NCBI GenBank assembly: GCA_964400285.1
Contig: CAYNTK010000004.1
Location: 201,387-265,386 of the forward strand
Reading direction: 5' to 3'
Source of the DNA: FEN-1279 sp964400285
GTDB lineage: Bacteria; Bacteroidota; Ignavibacteria; Tepidaquicellales; Tepidaquicellaceae
Length of the DNA stretch: 64,000 nt
The position numbers were made by a program, and so were the translations under genes. The notes below the pieces were generated by a model, which was not told where the DNA came from, did not search any database, and saw nothing but the letters and a program-made list of their open reading frames with translations. Positions within the stretch are counted from its first letter, which is position 1; every line of letters begins with the position of its first letter. This document shows positions 1 through 8,778 of the stretch, piece by piece.

Positions 1-130
1 AAAACACATATTTAAAAAATAGTTAATAATATTAAAGACTGATAATTTTTTTATAAATTATTGAAAGAAATGCTATCATATTTTTTTAAATTAATTATAT
101 TGTTATATTAATTAAAATAATATCATCATA

Positions 131-1363
131 ATGAAACTACAGAATATATTATTATTCCTTATTTTTCCTCTGATTATTTTTTCTTGCTCTACCCAAAAGA
201 AAAAAGTAATAAAAGAAGGAACTTGGCTCGGTGTTCTTGAAATGGATAAAAATGATAAAACACAACTATTACCATTTAATTTTTCCGTTGATAAAAATGA
301 GATTATTATTACAAATGCAGATGAAAAAATAGTAGTAAAAGAAATAACAACGGATAAGGATTCAATATTTATTAAGCTTCCAGTTTATAAAGACGAAATA
401 AAAGCAAAAATAATTTCCACTGATTCGCTTTTAGGTGAATATTTTCATTATGGAAGTAAAAGTAAATATTCATTTCCCTTTTATGCTAAATACGGTAAAA
501 CAGAAAGATTTGAAAATGCAAATATACCGCCAATTATGGATGTTTCAGGAAGATGGGAAACAATTGTTCAACCCGGAGATTCAAATCAATATACGATTGT
601 TGGAGAATTCAAACAAAATGGAAATCATTTGACAGGAACATTCCTTACATCTTCAGGTGATTATAGGTTTCTTGAAGGTGCTGTTTCAGGTAATCAGTTT
701 ATGCTTTCCTGTTTAGAAGGCTCTTTCACTTTATTGATTAAAGCTACTATTTCAAAAGATAGTACCCTTGAAAATGGAATAATTATCGGCGGTCCCACAT
801 GGAAAGAAAAATGGCGTGCCATAAAAAATGAAAAGATTGAATTACCTGATGCAGACAAACTTTCTGCCGTTAAAGAAGGAATTGATAAAATTGATTTTAG
901 CTTCCCTGACTTAAATGGTAAAATGGTAAGTCTTTCAGATGAGAAATATAAAAACAAAGTTATTGTTGTTCAAATAATGGGCTCATGGTGTCCAAACTGT
1001 TTAGATGAAACAAGGTTTTTTGCTGAAGTTTATGATAATTATCAACCAAAAGGTTTTGAGATTATTGGATTGAGCTTTGAATCGAACAATTTCGAAGAAT
1101 CGAAATTGAGAATTGAAAGATTTGTAAATCAAATCGGTGCAAAAGGGGATTATCTTTATGCTGGTGAAGCTGGGAAAAACAATATTCTAAAAGTTTTACC
1201 ATTTATGAAAGAGTTTAAAGGTTATCCAACCACTATCTATCTCGATAGAAATCATAATATCTATAAGGTTACTACTGGATTCTCAGGACCTGGAACTGGA
1301 AAACATTACGAAAAACAGAAAATCAGTATAATTCAAACTATTGAAAAATTATTAAGTATGTAA
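131..1363 (+). CDS. TlpA-like thioredoxin-domain lipoprotein
   Basis: Seen: a 410-residue protein whose first 18 residues form a lipoprotein signal ending in IIFSC, with the lipidated Cys at 19. A roughly 230-residue region with no recognised fold follows. Residues about 255-405 form a thioredoxin/AhpC-TSA domain with the redox motif GSWCPNC (Cys287, Cys290) and a probable cis-Pro segment at YPTT. Family knowledge: TlpA/ResA-type proteins act as periplasmic thiol-disulfide reductants, for example in cytochrome c maturation or oxidative repair. The N-terminal extension resembles the DUF-type extension of Bacteroidetes TlpA proteins. It stands alone, convergent with the next gene. The substrate is unknown. 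The ATG is preceded by AT-rich DNA without a Shine-Dalgarno sequence. Confidence 0.85.
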   Translation: MKLQNILLFLIFPLIIFSCSTQKKKVIKEGTWLGVLEMDKNDKTQLLPFNFSVDKNEIIITNADEKIVVKEITTDKDSIFIKLPVYKDEIKAKIISTDSLLGEYFHYGSKSKYSFPFYAKYGKTERFENANIPPIMDVSGRWETIVQPGDSNQYTIVGEFKQNGNHLTGTFLTSSGDYRFLEGAVSGNQFMLSCLEGSFTLLIKATISKDSTLENGIIIGGPTWKEKWRAIKNEKIELPDADKLSAVKEGIDKIDFSFPDLNGKMVSLSDEKYKNKVIVVQIMGSWCPNCLDETRFFAEVYDNYQPKGFEIIGLSFESNNFEESKLRIERFVNQIGAKGDYLYAGEAGKNNILKVLPFMKEFKGYPTTIYLDRNHNIYKVTTGFSGPGTGKHYEKQKISIIQTIEKLLSM

Positions 1364-1383
1364 ATATAATTGACGTTTTTAAA

Positions 1384-1854
1384 CTATCTATTAATCCCGT
1401 AGATTTTTAAATCTCTTATTTTAAGATGATAATTTTGTCCTGTGCAAACGCTTGCAAATAGTCTCAACCTTAAGAAAAAAACATCTTTTATTTTTGTAGA
1501 AGTAAAGGTGTAATTTGACGTATTATTTATTTGACTTAACCCGTTTAAAACCATCAGATTATAGTTTGTATCCGAATTTAAGTAATATATTGAAATGTTC
1601 GATAAATCACCATCTGTATATGCATTGAATTCAACTTTAATTTCATCATAATTTCTTATGTCTATTGAATCGAGTAAAATTGTCCTTACTATATATGCAG
1701 AGCATGTTCCAACAAGACTGTCAATTAAACCCACCTTTTCATATATTAATTCCCCTGTATCATTTTTTACCGAATTTGTAACTGTTTCGGAACAACCTGA
1801 AATTAATATTAAACTTAAGAAAATAATTGTTATATAGAATTTGTAGTATTTCAT
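1384..1854 (-). CDS. Hypothetical small lipoprotein
   Basis: A 156-residue protein with a clear lipoprotein signal: Lys near the N-terminus, a hydrophobic stretch and the lipobox ISGC (Cys21), predicting membrane anchoring after export. The rest is rich in beta-prone and polar residues (many Ser, Asn, Tyr, Leu) and shows no motif I recognise. It is convergent with the thioredoxin-like lipoprotein, with only 20 bases between stop codons and no obvious hairpin. Upstream it is separated from rtcB by 46 bases and could be co-transcribed with it. Function is unknown. Confidence 0.7.
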   Translation of the reverse strand: MKYYKFYITIIFLSLILISGCSETVTNSVKNDTGELIYEKVGLIDSLVGTCSAYIVRTILLDSIDIRNYDEIKVEFNAYTDGDLSNISIYYLNSDTNYNLMVLNGLSQINNTSNYTFTSTKIKDVFFLRLRLFASVCTGQNYHLKIRDLKIYGINR

Positions 1855-1900
1855 TTGAATCTAAAACAATAAATTTTTATAAATGTTTCTAAAACATTTT

Positions 1901-3112
1901 CTAATCTTTATATGGGTCGTAAATATCTTCTCCTGCCATTGCTACTCCTATAGGTTTCAATCTATGTATTACTTTTAACGTATTTTTATGAAAGCTTAAA
2001 ACTTCATCTAATCTTTTATATACTTCAGGTGCTTCATCCGCTGCCCCTCCGCGTAATTCGATTCCTTTTTGCTTCATTTTATGTTTTACTGTATTAAAAT
2101 CTATTTCTCCTTTCGTAATATGAACAGGTGTATATTTACCTCTTTTTTTTATCCATCTTTTCTTTCCTGCTGCCTTGTTTCTGGACATTACTCTTCCCGC
2201 TCCATGAACTGTGCTATATAATGATTCTCTTGATTCTTTTGTATCTATTCCCTCAACTATTACAGATTCTTCTGCCATTGTTGAACCTATAAATGATTGT
2301 TGATTCGGATATGCAGGTGTGCATCCTTTTCTTATTACCCAAAATGTTTCTCCAAAATGTTTCTCTTTCCAAGCAAAATTATGATGGTTGTGAACTGTAT
2401 ATAATGCTTTGGCGCCTAAAATTTCTAACACCTTTTCTATGACCGCATCTCTCCCTGCATATGCATATTCTCCTGCAAGTTGCATTGCATTTATATAATC
2501 TTGCCCAAGTTCTGAATCTACTCTGAATAATGTTGGTGGAGCATTCATTGAATCAGCATCTTTTGGCCTGTCTGTAAAATTTAGTCCTCTGGCAAGTGCT
2601 AAAAATCCCATTGCAGTTTTATAACCAAATCCTCTTGAACCAAAATGAACACCTATCCATAATCTATCCTCTTCATCTTTGAACAAATCTACATAATGAT
2701 TTCCGCTCCCTATTGTTCCAAGTTGTTCCCTTGCAAGTTGTAACATTTTCCTTTGAGGTTTAAAATCTGTTTGTGCAATTTTATCTAATACTGGATGCTC
2801 TATCGGTTCTGGATTTGGTCTCGCAAGTCCAAAACCAATTCTTTTTGCTATTTCATCCATTATCTTTTTTATTTCTACATCTTTTACATCGAGATTTGTC
2901 ATAACCGCTTTGTTTCCGCACGCAATATCGAATCCAACACCCGAAGGACTAATGTAATCTTTGTAAGCTATCACTCCTCCTATTGGCATACTGTATCCTA
3001 AATGATGGTCAGCACATAAAACTGCATATTCTCCTTTCTTCACACATTCTTCTATTTGTTTATATGCTCCTTCTTCTACTATTCCGTATGTTTTAATTTT
3101 TGGATTATTCAT
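1901..3112 (-). CDS. rtcB: RtcB-family RNA-splicing ligase
   Basis: RtcB joins 2',3'-cyclic phosphate and 5'-OH RNA ends using GTP and Mn2+, in tRNA repair. Seen in the 403 residues: the metal-site motif GVGFDIACG (Asp62, Cys65), GSGNHYVD (135-142), VHFGSRG with His156, the HNHHNF cluster (241-246) and HGAGR with His303, equivalent to the histidine guanylated in characterised RtcB proteins. The length is typical of the shorter bacterial form; the archaeal-type enzyme is about 480 residues. No archease gene is adjacent, and no rtcA/rtcR is in view. The ATG start fits the conserved N-terminus. The function call is firm; whether it repairs tRNA or other damaged RNA here is not visible. Confidence 0.93.
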   Translation of the reverse strand: MNNPKIKTYGIVEEGAYKQIEECVKKGEYAVLCADHHLGYSMPIGGVIAYKDYISPSGVGFDIACGNKAVMTNLDVKDVEIKKIMDEIAKRIGFGLARPNPEPIEHPVLDKIAQTDFKPQRKMLQLAREQLGTIGSGNHYVDLFKDEEDRLWIGVHFGSRGFGYKTAMGFLALARGLNFTDRPKDADSMNAPPTLFRVDSELGQDYINAMQLAGEYAYAGRDAVIEKVLEILGAKALYTVHNHHNFAWKEKHFGETFWVIRKGCTPAYPNQQSFIGSTMAEESVIVEGIDTKESRESLYSTVHGAGRVMSRNKAAGKKRWIKKRGKYTPVHITKGEIDFNTVKHKMKQKGIELRGGAADEAPEVYKRLDEVLSFHKNTLKVIHRLKPIGVAMAGEDIYDPYKD

Positions 3113-3165
3113 ATTAATTTAGAAAAATAAAAAGCAGTTATAATGTATTCTTACCTTAAATTTTT

Positions 3166-4386
3166 TTAATCTATTGGTAGGTAAATTTTAAATGTCGTCC
3201 CTTTTTCTGGTTTCGATGTAACTTCTATTTTTCCCTTATGCTCTTTAATTACTCTTTCTGCAAAAGATAAACCAAGTCCAGTTCCTTTCCCATAACCTTT
3301 TGTGCTGAAAAATGGTTTAAATATTTTATTTAGGTTTTCCTTTGGTATCCCTGCTCCAGTATCCGATATTTCTATTATTATTTTATCTTTATTTTTAATT
3401 GTTTTTATACTTACAACTCCTTTTGATGATATTGCCTGAACAGAATTATTCAAAATATTAATCAATACATCCCTTATTAAATCCTTATCGGCACTTACTT
3501 CGGGTAAATCTTTCAAAAAAGATTTCTTAAATTCTATCTCTTTATTCTCTAAAATATATTTGACCTTTTCTATTATTTCTTCAAGTATTAAATTTATATT
3601 TAACGGCTCTCTCATTAAAGTTACCGGCTTTGAAAAGTTCAGTAACTGCCTTATTGATTTAGTTATTCTTGTTGTCTCTTCTATTATAACCTTTAACTCT
3701 TCATAACCCTCCTCATTTTCTTTTTTATCTATTAAAAGATAATCTGCATTACCAGAAATTATATTTAATGGATTTGAAAGATTATGAGCAATACTCGAAA
3801 CAACCTCTCCTATTAATGCAAGGTTTTCTTTTTCTCTTAATTCTTTTTCGAGTTGTATTTCATTGGTAATATCTCTTATAATTCCTACATTACCTATACA
3901 TTCGTGATTTTCGTTATATATTGGGAATCTTGAAATACTTACTTCTTTTATTTCTCCGCTTTTTGTAATCCTTTGAGTCTTATAATCCGAAATAAAACCA
4001 ACTTCCTTAACCTTATTTATTAAGAATTCCTTTTCACCTTTTTCTTTTAAATATTTTGGTATCAAAAACTCAAAATCTTTTCCTATTACCTCTTCTTTTT
4101 TATAACCAAAAATTCTTTCCGCTCCTTCATTCCATATAAAAATTTCGCAATCGTTTCTAAATCCTATTATCGCATCGAGTGATTTTAAAATAATATCTGA
4201 AAAGAATTTTTCGTGTGCGGATTTCCCTTGCCTCATCATTTTTATCATTTCGGAAATATATTTATCCACCGAATTCAATATACTATTGATTTCTTCATCG
4301 TCGAGTTTTGTTACGATTTTTTTCTTTATTTCCTCGAAGAGCATTTTTTTATTTCTTTCCGCCTCTCCGAGCATCATATGTTCCAT
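3166..4386 (-). CDS. PAS-domain sensor histidine kinase
   Basis: A soluble 406-residue kinase with no membrane segment. Residues 1-60 are charged and helical, about 65-180 form one PAS domain with its C-terminal PAC motif (GIIRDIT), the H-box is at SSIAHNLSNPLN with phospho-acceptor His201, and the ATPase domain carries the N-box (INILNNSVQA), G1 (DTGAGIP) and G2 (GKGTGLGLS). This is the HisKA/HATPase layout of NtrB-like cytoplasmic kinases. No response regulator gene is adjacent, so the partner is encoded elsewhere. The signal sensed by the PAS domain cannot be told. Met4 or Met15 are alternative starts; the N-terminus is not conserved enough to decide. Confidence 0.9.
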   Translation of the reverse strand: MEHMMLGEAERNKKMLFEEIKKKIVTKLDDEEINSILNSVDKYISEMIKMMRQGKSAHEKFFSDIILKSLDAIIGFRNDCEIFIWNEGAERIFGYKKEEVIGKDFEFLIPKYLKEKGEKEFLINKVKEVGFISDYKTQRITKSGEIKEVSISRFPIYNENHECIGNVGIIRDITNEIQLEKELREKENLALIGEVVSSIAHNLSNPLNIISGNADYLLIDKKENEEGYEELKVIIEETTRITKSIRQLLNFSKPVTLMREPLNINLILEEIIEKVKYILENKEIEFKKSFLKDLPEVSADKDLIRDVLINILNNSVQAISSKGVVSIKTIKNKDKIIIEISDTGAGIPKENLNKIFKPFFSTKGYGKGTGLGLSFAERVIKEHKGKIEVTSKPEKGTTFKIYLPID

Positions 4387-4507
4387 TTTTCTTATATTAA
4401 ACCTTTATAAATCCGATATTTAATATGCTAATAATATTTTTTAACAAAAATTAAAGAAAATTCGTTCAGACGAACAATATATTTGTATGCTTTAATATCC
4501 GTTTAAT

Positions 4508-5764
4508 TTAGCTTTCTTTAATTAAATTACCTCTTTTAAAAACCATTTGTAATTGATTAACAGCAAAGTGGTAAAGTAAGTCCCTGTATGATGGAAAGTC
4601 GAACATTAATATATCGGCATATTTCCCTTCTTCTATACTTCCTATCTCATTTTGTAGGAAAAGTGAATATGCTGCATTTATTGTCACTGCATTAATTATT
4701 TCCTCTGCTGTCATTCGCATTTTTAATGAAGCAAGTGACATAATAATTTGCAAGTTTTCTGTATTACAACTTCCCGGATTAAAGTCAGTCGCAAGTCCTA
4801 CTGGAACGTTATTTTCGATTAATTCCCTCGCAGGTTGGTATGGAATATTTAAAAAATATGAAGTACCAGGAAGTAAATTTGCTATTATGTTTTTATTCGA
4901 AAGTTTTTTTATGTCTTTTGTTTTTAATACTTCTAAATGGTCAACTGAAATTGCTTTTATTTTTATCGCAACATCTATTCCGCCTATTGAATTAAATTGG
5001 TCTGTATGTATTCTTGGTATAAGCCCGAAACTTGAACCATGAGATAGAATATAATCGGTCTCTTTGGAATCGAAATAATTTTTTTCGCAAAATACATCTA
5101 TGAATTTTGCGAGTTTTCTTTTTGCTATATTTGGTATCATTTCAAAACATATTAATTCTATATAATCTTTTTTATTCATCTCCTTTGGAATAGAATGCGC
5201 TCCTAAAAAAGTAGGTAATATACTTAAACCGAATTTATTTTTTTTGTTTAATTCATTAATAACTTCCAGCATTTTAATTTCATTCTTTAAATCAAGCCCG
5301 TATCCCGATTTTGCTTCTAACGTTGTTGTTCCATATTTCATAAAATTTCCAAGCCTTTTTTCCGATAACTTGTATAACTCGCTTTTGCTTGCTTTTCGAA
5401 CTGCTTTTACTGTTGATGCAATTCCTCCACCTTTTTTTGCTATTTCTTCATAATTGCTTCCCTTTATCCTCATTTCATATTCATTTGCTCTTGAACCAGC
5501 AAATACAAGATGTGTATGCGAGTCTATAAATCCAGGCATTACAGTTTTATTCCTTCCACTTATTTCTTTGTATTTTTCTTTTTTTACTCTTAAAAATTTA
5601 CTTAAGTTTTCCTTATTCCCAACAAAACTAATTTTTCCTCTTTCTATAAAAACATTTCCATTCTTAATTAAACCTATTTCTGACTGCTCTTTCCCTTTTT
5701 TGGGCTCTTTTGAAAAATTTCTGCAAGTTACAAGATTAGTGATATCTCTTATTAAGTAATTCAT
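4508..5764 (-). CDS. hutI: Imidazolonepropionase
   Basis: HutI hydrolyses 4-imidazolone-5-propanoate to N-formimino-L-glutamate, the third step of histidine degradation, in the cytoplasm. The 418 residues show the amidohydrolase metal motif GFIDSHTHLVFAGSR, the HutI-specific GGGIAST segment, a further metal histidine in RIHTDQF, VDHLE, and ATDFNPGSC near the C-terminus, all typical of this family rather than of other amidohydrolases. Length matches the family (about 400-420). No hutH, hutU or hutG is in the window, so the rest of the pathway must lie elsewhere. It starts at ATG, is the first gene of this reverse-strand group, and is followed by the kinase gene after 121 bases. Confidence 0.93.
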   Translation of the reverse strand: MNYLIRDITNLVTCRNFSKEPKKGKEQSEIGLIKNGNVFIERGKISFVGNKENLSKFLRVKKEKYKEISGRNKTVMPGFIDSHTHLVFAGSRANEYEMRIKGSNYEEIAKKGGGIASTVKAVRKASKSELYKLSEKRLGNFMKYGTTTLEAKSGYGLDLKNEIKMLEVINELNKKNKFGLSILPTFLGAHSIPKEMNKKDYIELICFEMIPNIAKRKLAKFIDVFCEKNYFDSKETDYILSHGSSFGLIPRIHTDQFNSIGGIDVAIKIKAISVDHLEVLKTKDIKKLSNKNIIANLLPGTSYFLNIPYQPARELIENNVPVGLATDFNPGSCNTENLQIIMSLASLKMRMTAEEIINAVTINAAYSLFLQNEIGSIEEGKYADILMFDFPSYRDLLYHFAVNQLQMVFKRGNLIKES

Positions 5765-6021
5765 ACTATTTGTTTGTTTTTTCCAAAATAATTAATTTTA
5801 TTTTAACTGTCAGTTGAAATTTATTAACAAAATGTAACTCTATCGCATTTTTAGATTACTCCTTTTATATTGATAAAAATTTTGATTAAAGGTATATTAA
5901 ACATTGTATAATTTATTATTATTATAAATTTTATAATTTTTTTACTTTTTTGTGAGTAATAATGCGGAGCTCTATTCATTTTTTAATAAATAATTATTAA
6001 AATAATAAATTAAATAATATT

Positions 6022-7116
6022 TTGAAAAAGAAAATTGCTTTAATTACCGGTATAACCGGTCAAGATGGAAGTTATTTGACTGAACTTCTTCTTAAAAAAA
6101 ATTACGAAGTTCACGGAATAATAAGAAGAAGTAGTTCCTTTAATACAGGACGAATTGACCAACTGTATAATGACGACAGGATTTTGAATAAAAAGCTATT
6201 TTTACATTATGGTGATGTAACTGATACAAGTAATTTGAATAGATTAATTGAAAAAACAAAACCTGATGAAATATATAATCTTGCTGCTCAAAGCCATGTG
6301 AAAGTTTCATTTGAAATTCCTGAATATACTGCTGAAGTTGATGCTATGGGAACCCTCAGGTTTCTTGATGCCATTCGTGAAACAGGAATAAAAACGAAAT
6401 TCTATCAAGCTTCTACAAGCGAATTATATGGAAAAGTTCAAGAAATTCCTCAAAATGAAAATACACCCTTTTATCCGAGAAGTCCTTATGGTGTAGCAAA
6501 AATTTATGGTTATTGGATTGTAATTAATTACAGAGAAGCTTATGGTTTATTCGCTTGTAATGGGATTCTTTTTAATCACGAATCTCCAAGACGTGGGGAA
6601 ACTTTTGTTACCCGAAAAATTACAAAAGCTGCCTCGAAAATTGCTTTGGGCTTGCAAAAAACTCTTTATCTTGGCAATTTAAATGCTAAAAGAGATTGGG
6701 GGTATGCTCCCGAATATTGTGAAGGTATGTGGCTAATGCTTCAACAGGAAAAACCTGAAGATTTTGTCCTTGCTACTGGAGAAACTCATACTGTTAGAGA
6801 ATTTACTGAATTGTCGTTTAAAGAACTCGGGATAGAATTAGAATGGAAAGGTCACAAACAAAATGAAAAAGGAATTATTAGTAAAATTTCAAGTAGTAAA
6901 CTAATTCAAAAAGAAGGACAAATAAAATCAAAAGTCGGTGATGTTGTCGTTGAAGTTGATAAAAATTATTATCGCCCTACCGAAGTAGATATTCTTATAG
7001 GTGATTCTGGTAAAGCTCAAAAAAAGCTTGGGTGGAAACCAAAAGTGAAATTTAATGAACTCGTTAAAATTATGATGAAATCTGATTTTCAAAAAGTTAT
7101 TAAAAGAGGATTTTAA
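6022..7116 (+). CDS. gmd: GDP-mannose 4,6-dehydratase
   Basis: Gmd converts GDP-D-mannose to GDP-4-dehydro-6-deoxy-D-mannose, the precursor of GDP-fucose, rhamnose, perosamine and related sugars. The 364-residue SDR protein has the NAD(P) motif GITGQDGSYL, the catalytic STSE and Tyr-x3-Lys (SPYGVAK), NHESPRRGETFVTRK and NAKRDWGYAPEY, all diagnostic of Gmd. The start is TTG at 6022; no upstream ATG exists in frame and the protein begins exactly where the family does. It opens the polysaccharide locus. No fcl/GMER, rmd or per gene that would use its product was recognised nearby, so the second step is unassigned. Confidence 0.95.
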   Translation: MKKKIALITGITGQDGSYLTELLLKKNYEVHGIIRRSSSFNTGRIDQLYNDDRILNKKLFLHYGDVTDTSNLNRLIEKTKPDEIYNLAAQSHVKVSFEIPEYTAEVDAMGTLRFLDAIRETGIKTKFYQASTSELYGKVQEIPQNENTPFYPRSPYGVAKIYGYWIVINYREAYGLFACNGILFNHESPRRGETFVTRKITKAASKIALGLQKTLYLGNLNAKRDWGYAPEYCEGMWLMLQQEKPEDFVLATGETHTVREFTELSFKELGIELEWKGHKQNEKGIISKISSSKLIQKEGQIKSKVGDVVVEVDKNYYRPTEVDILIGDSGKAQKKLGWKPKVKFNELVKIMMKSDFQKVIKRGF

Positions 7117-7146
7117 AGAATTTTATTTAAATTAATACTTAATAAA

Positions 7147-8118
7147 TTGGAAATAAAATTAGCTGTTATTGGATGTGGGAAATGGGGATTAAATCATATT
7201 AAAACTGCTTATAAAATTCTGAGTAGTAATTTATTATCGGTCTGCGATTTAAATTCGTCGAATTTTTTTAAAGTAAAACAAATTTCTGAGGAAATAAATA
7301 CTACTACCGACATTGAAAATATTATTAAAAATCCTAATATTAATGCGGTAATTATTTCTACTCCTGCAGAAACTCACTATGAATTAGCAAAAAAATGCCT
7401 TTTAGTTGGTAAAAATGTTTTAGTTGAAAAGCCAATTACGTTATTATCTAAAGAAGCTTGTGATTTAGTTAATATTTCAAAAGAAAAAAATGTTAAACTT
7501 ATGGTTGGGCATGTCTTACTTTATCATCCTGCCGTATTAACATTAAAAGAAAAAATTACTGAAGGAACAATTGGTAAGTTACAGTATATCTATAGCAATA
7601 GGTTGAATTTGGGAACTATTAGGAGTGAAGAAAATATTTTATGGAGCTTTGCACCACACGATATTTCTATAATACAATTTTTTACGGATAGTAAACCGAT
7701 ATGGATTGGTGCAAAAGGAGCCGCTTTTATCCAACAAAATATTGAAGATACTACTATTACTTATTTAAAATATCCCGATAATATTCACGCACACATATTT
7801 GTAAGTTGGCTTCATCCTTTCAAGGAACATCGAGTTGTTGTTATTGGTGATGAAGGAATGCTTGTTTTCGAAGATAGTCTAAAAGATGAAAAACTAAAAT
7901 TTTTTAAAAAGGGATTTAGTCTTGTAAATGGTTCGCTCGAAAAATTTGATTCGGATTATGAAGTAATTAAATTTCCTGATAAAGCTCCCCTTGAGGAAGA
8001 ACAGAAGCATTTCTTTGATTGCATTTTAAATAATGTAAATCCAAGAACTGATGGTGTTCACGCAAAAGAAGTTCTTGAAATATTAGAAATTGCTCAATTA
8101 AGACTTAAAGACGAATAA
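7147..8118 (+). CDS. Gfo/Idh/MocA sugar oxidoreductase, WbpB/WlbA-like
   Basis: A 323-residue NAD(P)-dependent oxidoreductase with the N-terminal Rossmann motif GCGKWGLNH, the conserved EKP signature (NVLVEKPIT) and a C-terminal alpha/beta domain (FAPHDISIIQFF). Followed by an acetyltransferase and a DegT aminotransferase, it matches the oxidation-transamination-acetylation cassette that makes UDP-2,3-diacetamido-2,3-dideoxyhexuronic acids, where WbpB/WlbA oxidises C3 of UDP-GlcNAcA. The substrate is inferred from context. The WbpA-type UDP-GlcNAc dehydrogenase is not in the window. The start is TTG; there is no in-frame ATG upstream. A related gene lies at 29304. Confidence 0.85.
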   Translation: MEIKLAVIGCGKWGLNHIKTAYKILSSNLLSVCDLNSSNFFKVKQISEEINTTTDIENIIKNPNINAVIISTPAETHYELAKKCLLVGKNVLVEKPITLLSKEACDLVNISKEKNVKLMVGHVLLYHPAVLTLKEKITEGTIGKLQYIYSNRLNLGTIRSEENILWSFAPHDISIIQFFTDSKPIWIGAKGAAFIQQNIEDTTITYLKYPDNIHAHIFVSWLHPFKEHRVVVIGDEGMLVFEDSLKDEKLKFFKKGFSLVNGSLEKFDSDYEVIKFPDKAPLEEEQKHFFDCILNNVNPRTDGVHAKEVLEILEIAQLRLKDE

Positions 8119-8164
8119 TTAATAATTTTCAAACAATTTAATTTCAAAAAATAATAAAATAAAT

Positions 8165-8740
8165 ATGGATTATTATATAAATGAACACGCCGTTGTAGAT
8201 GACAATGTCGAAATCGGTGAAGGGACGAAAATATGGCATTTTTCTCATATTCAATCTGGTTCTAAAATTGGGAAAAAATGTGTCCTTGGTCAAAATGTTA
8301 ATGTTGGTAATAATGTGAAAATTGGAAACTTTGTAAAAATACAAAACAATGTATCTGTTTATGAAGGTGTAGAACTTGAAGATTATGTCTTCTGTGGTCC
8401 TTCGATGGTATTTACGAATATTATTGACCCAAGAAGCAAGTATCCTCAGGTCGGTTCTCAGTATTACCTTAAAACTCTTGTTAAAGAAGGTGCTTCTTTG
8501 GGTGCGAATTGCACGATAGTTTGTGGAAATACGATTGGTAGATTTGCATTTGTTGGAGCAGGTGCGGTCGTTACAAAAGATGTCCCTGATTTTGCTCTTG
8601 TTGTCGGTAATCCCGCGAGGATTGTTGGATGGTTGAGTGAAGCAGGGAAAAAATTAAAATTCGATAAGGATGGAATTGCTTTTTGTGAAAAGTCGAATAA
8701 GAAATATAAACTCGAAAATAATCGAGTTTCAGAAATCTAA
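8165..8740 (+). CDS. Left-handed beta-helix N-acetyltransferase, WbpD/WlbB-like
   Basis: A 191-residue hexapeptide-repeat protein: from residue about 8 it repeats the (I/V)GxGxx(I/V) pattern (VEIGEGTKIW, SKIGKKCVLG, VKIGNFVKI), has the FTNIIDPRSKYP loop, then a second helix section with GASLGANCT and GNPARIVGWL. This is the WbpD/WlbB/PglD-type trimeric acyltransferase fold, transferring acetyl from acetyl-CoA to an amino group on a nucleotide sugar. It lies between the oxidoreductase and the aminotransferase of the same cassette, so 3-N-acetylation of a 3-amino sugar is the likely job. It has an ATG start; the length is normal. Confidence 0.88.
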   Translation: MDYYINEHAVVDDNVEIGEGTKIWHFSHIQSGSKIGKKCVLGQNVNVGNNVKIGNFVKIQNNVSVYEGVELEDYVFCGPSMVFTNIIDPRSKYPQVGSQYYLKTLVKEGASLGANCTIVCGNTIGRFAFVGAGAVVTKDVPDFALVVGNPARIVGWLSEAGKKLKFDKDGIAFCEKSNKKYKLENNRVSEI

Positions 8741-8778
8741 AAAAATTTTTTATTTTTATAAATTTAATTAATAATATA

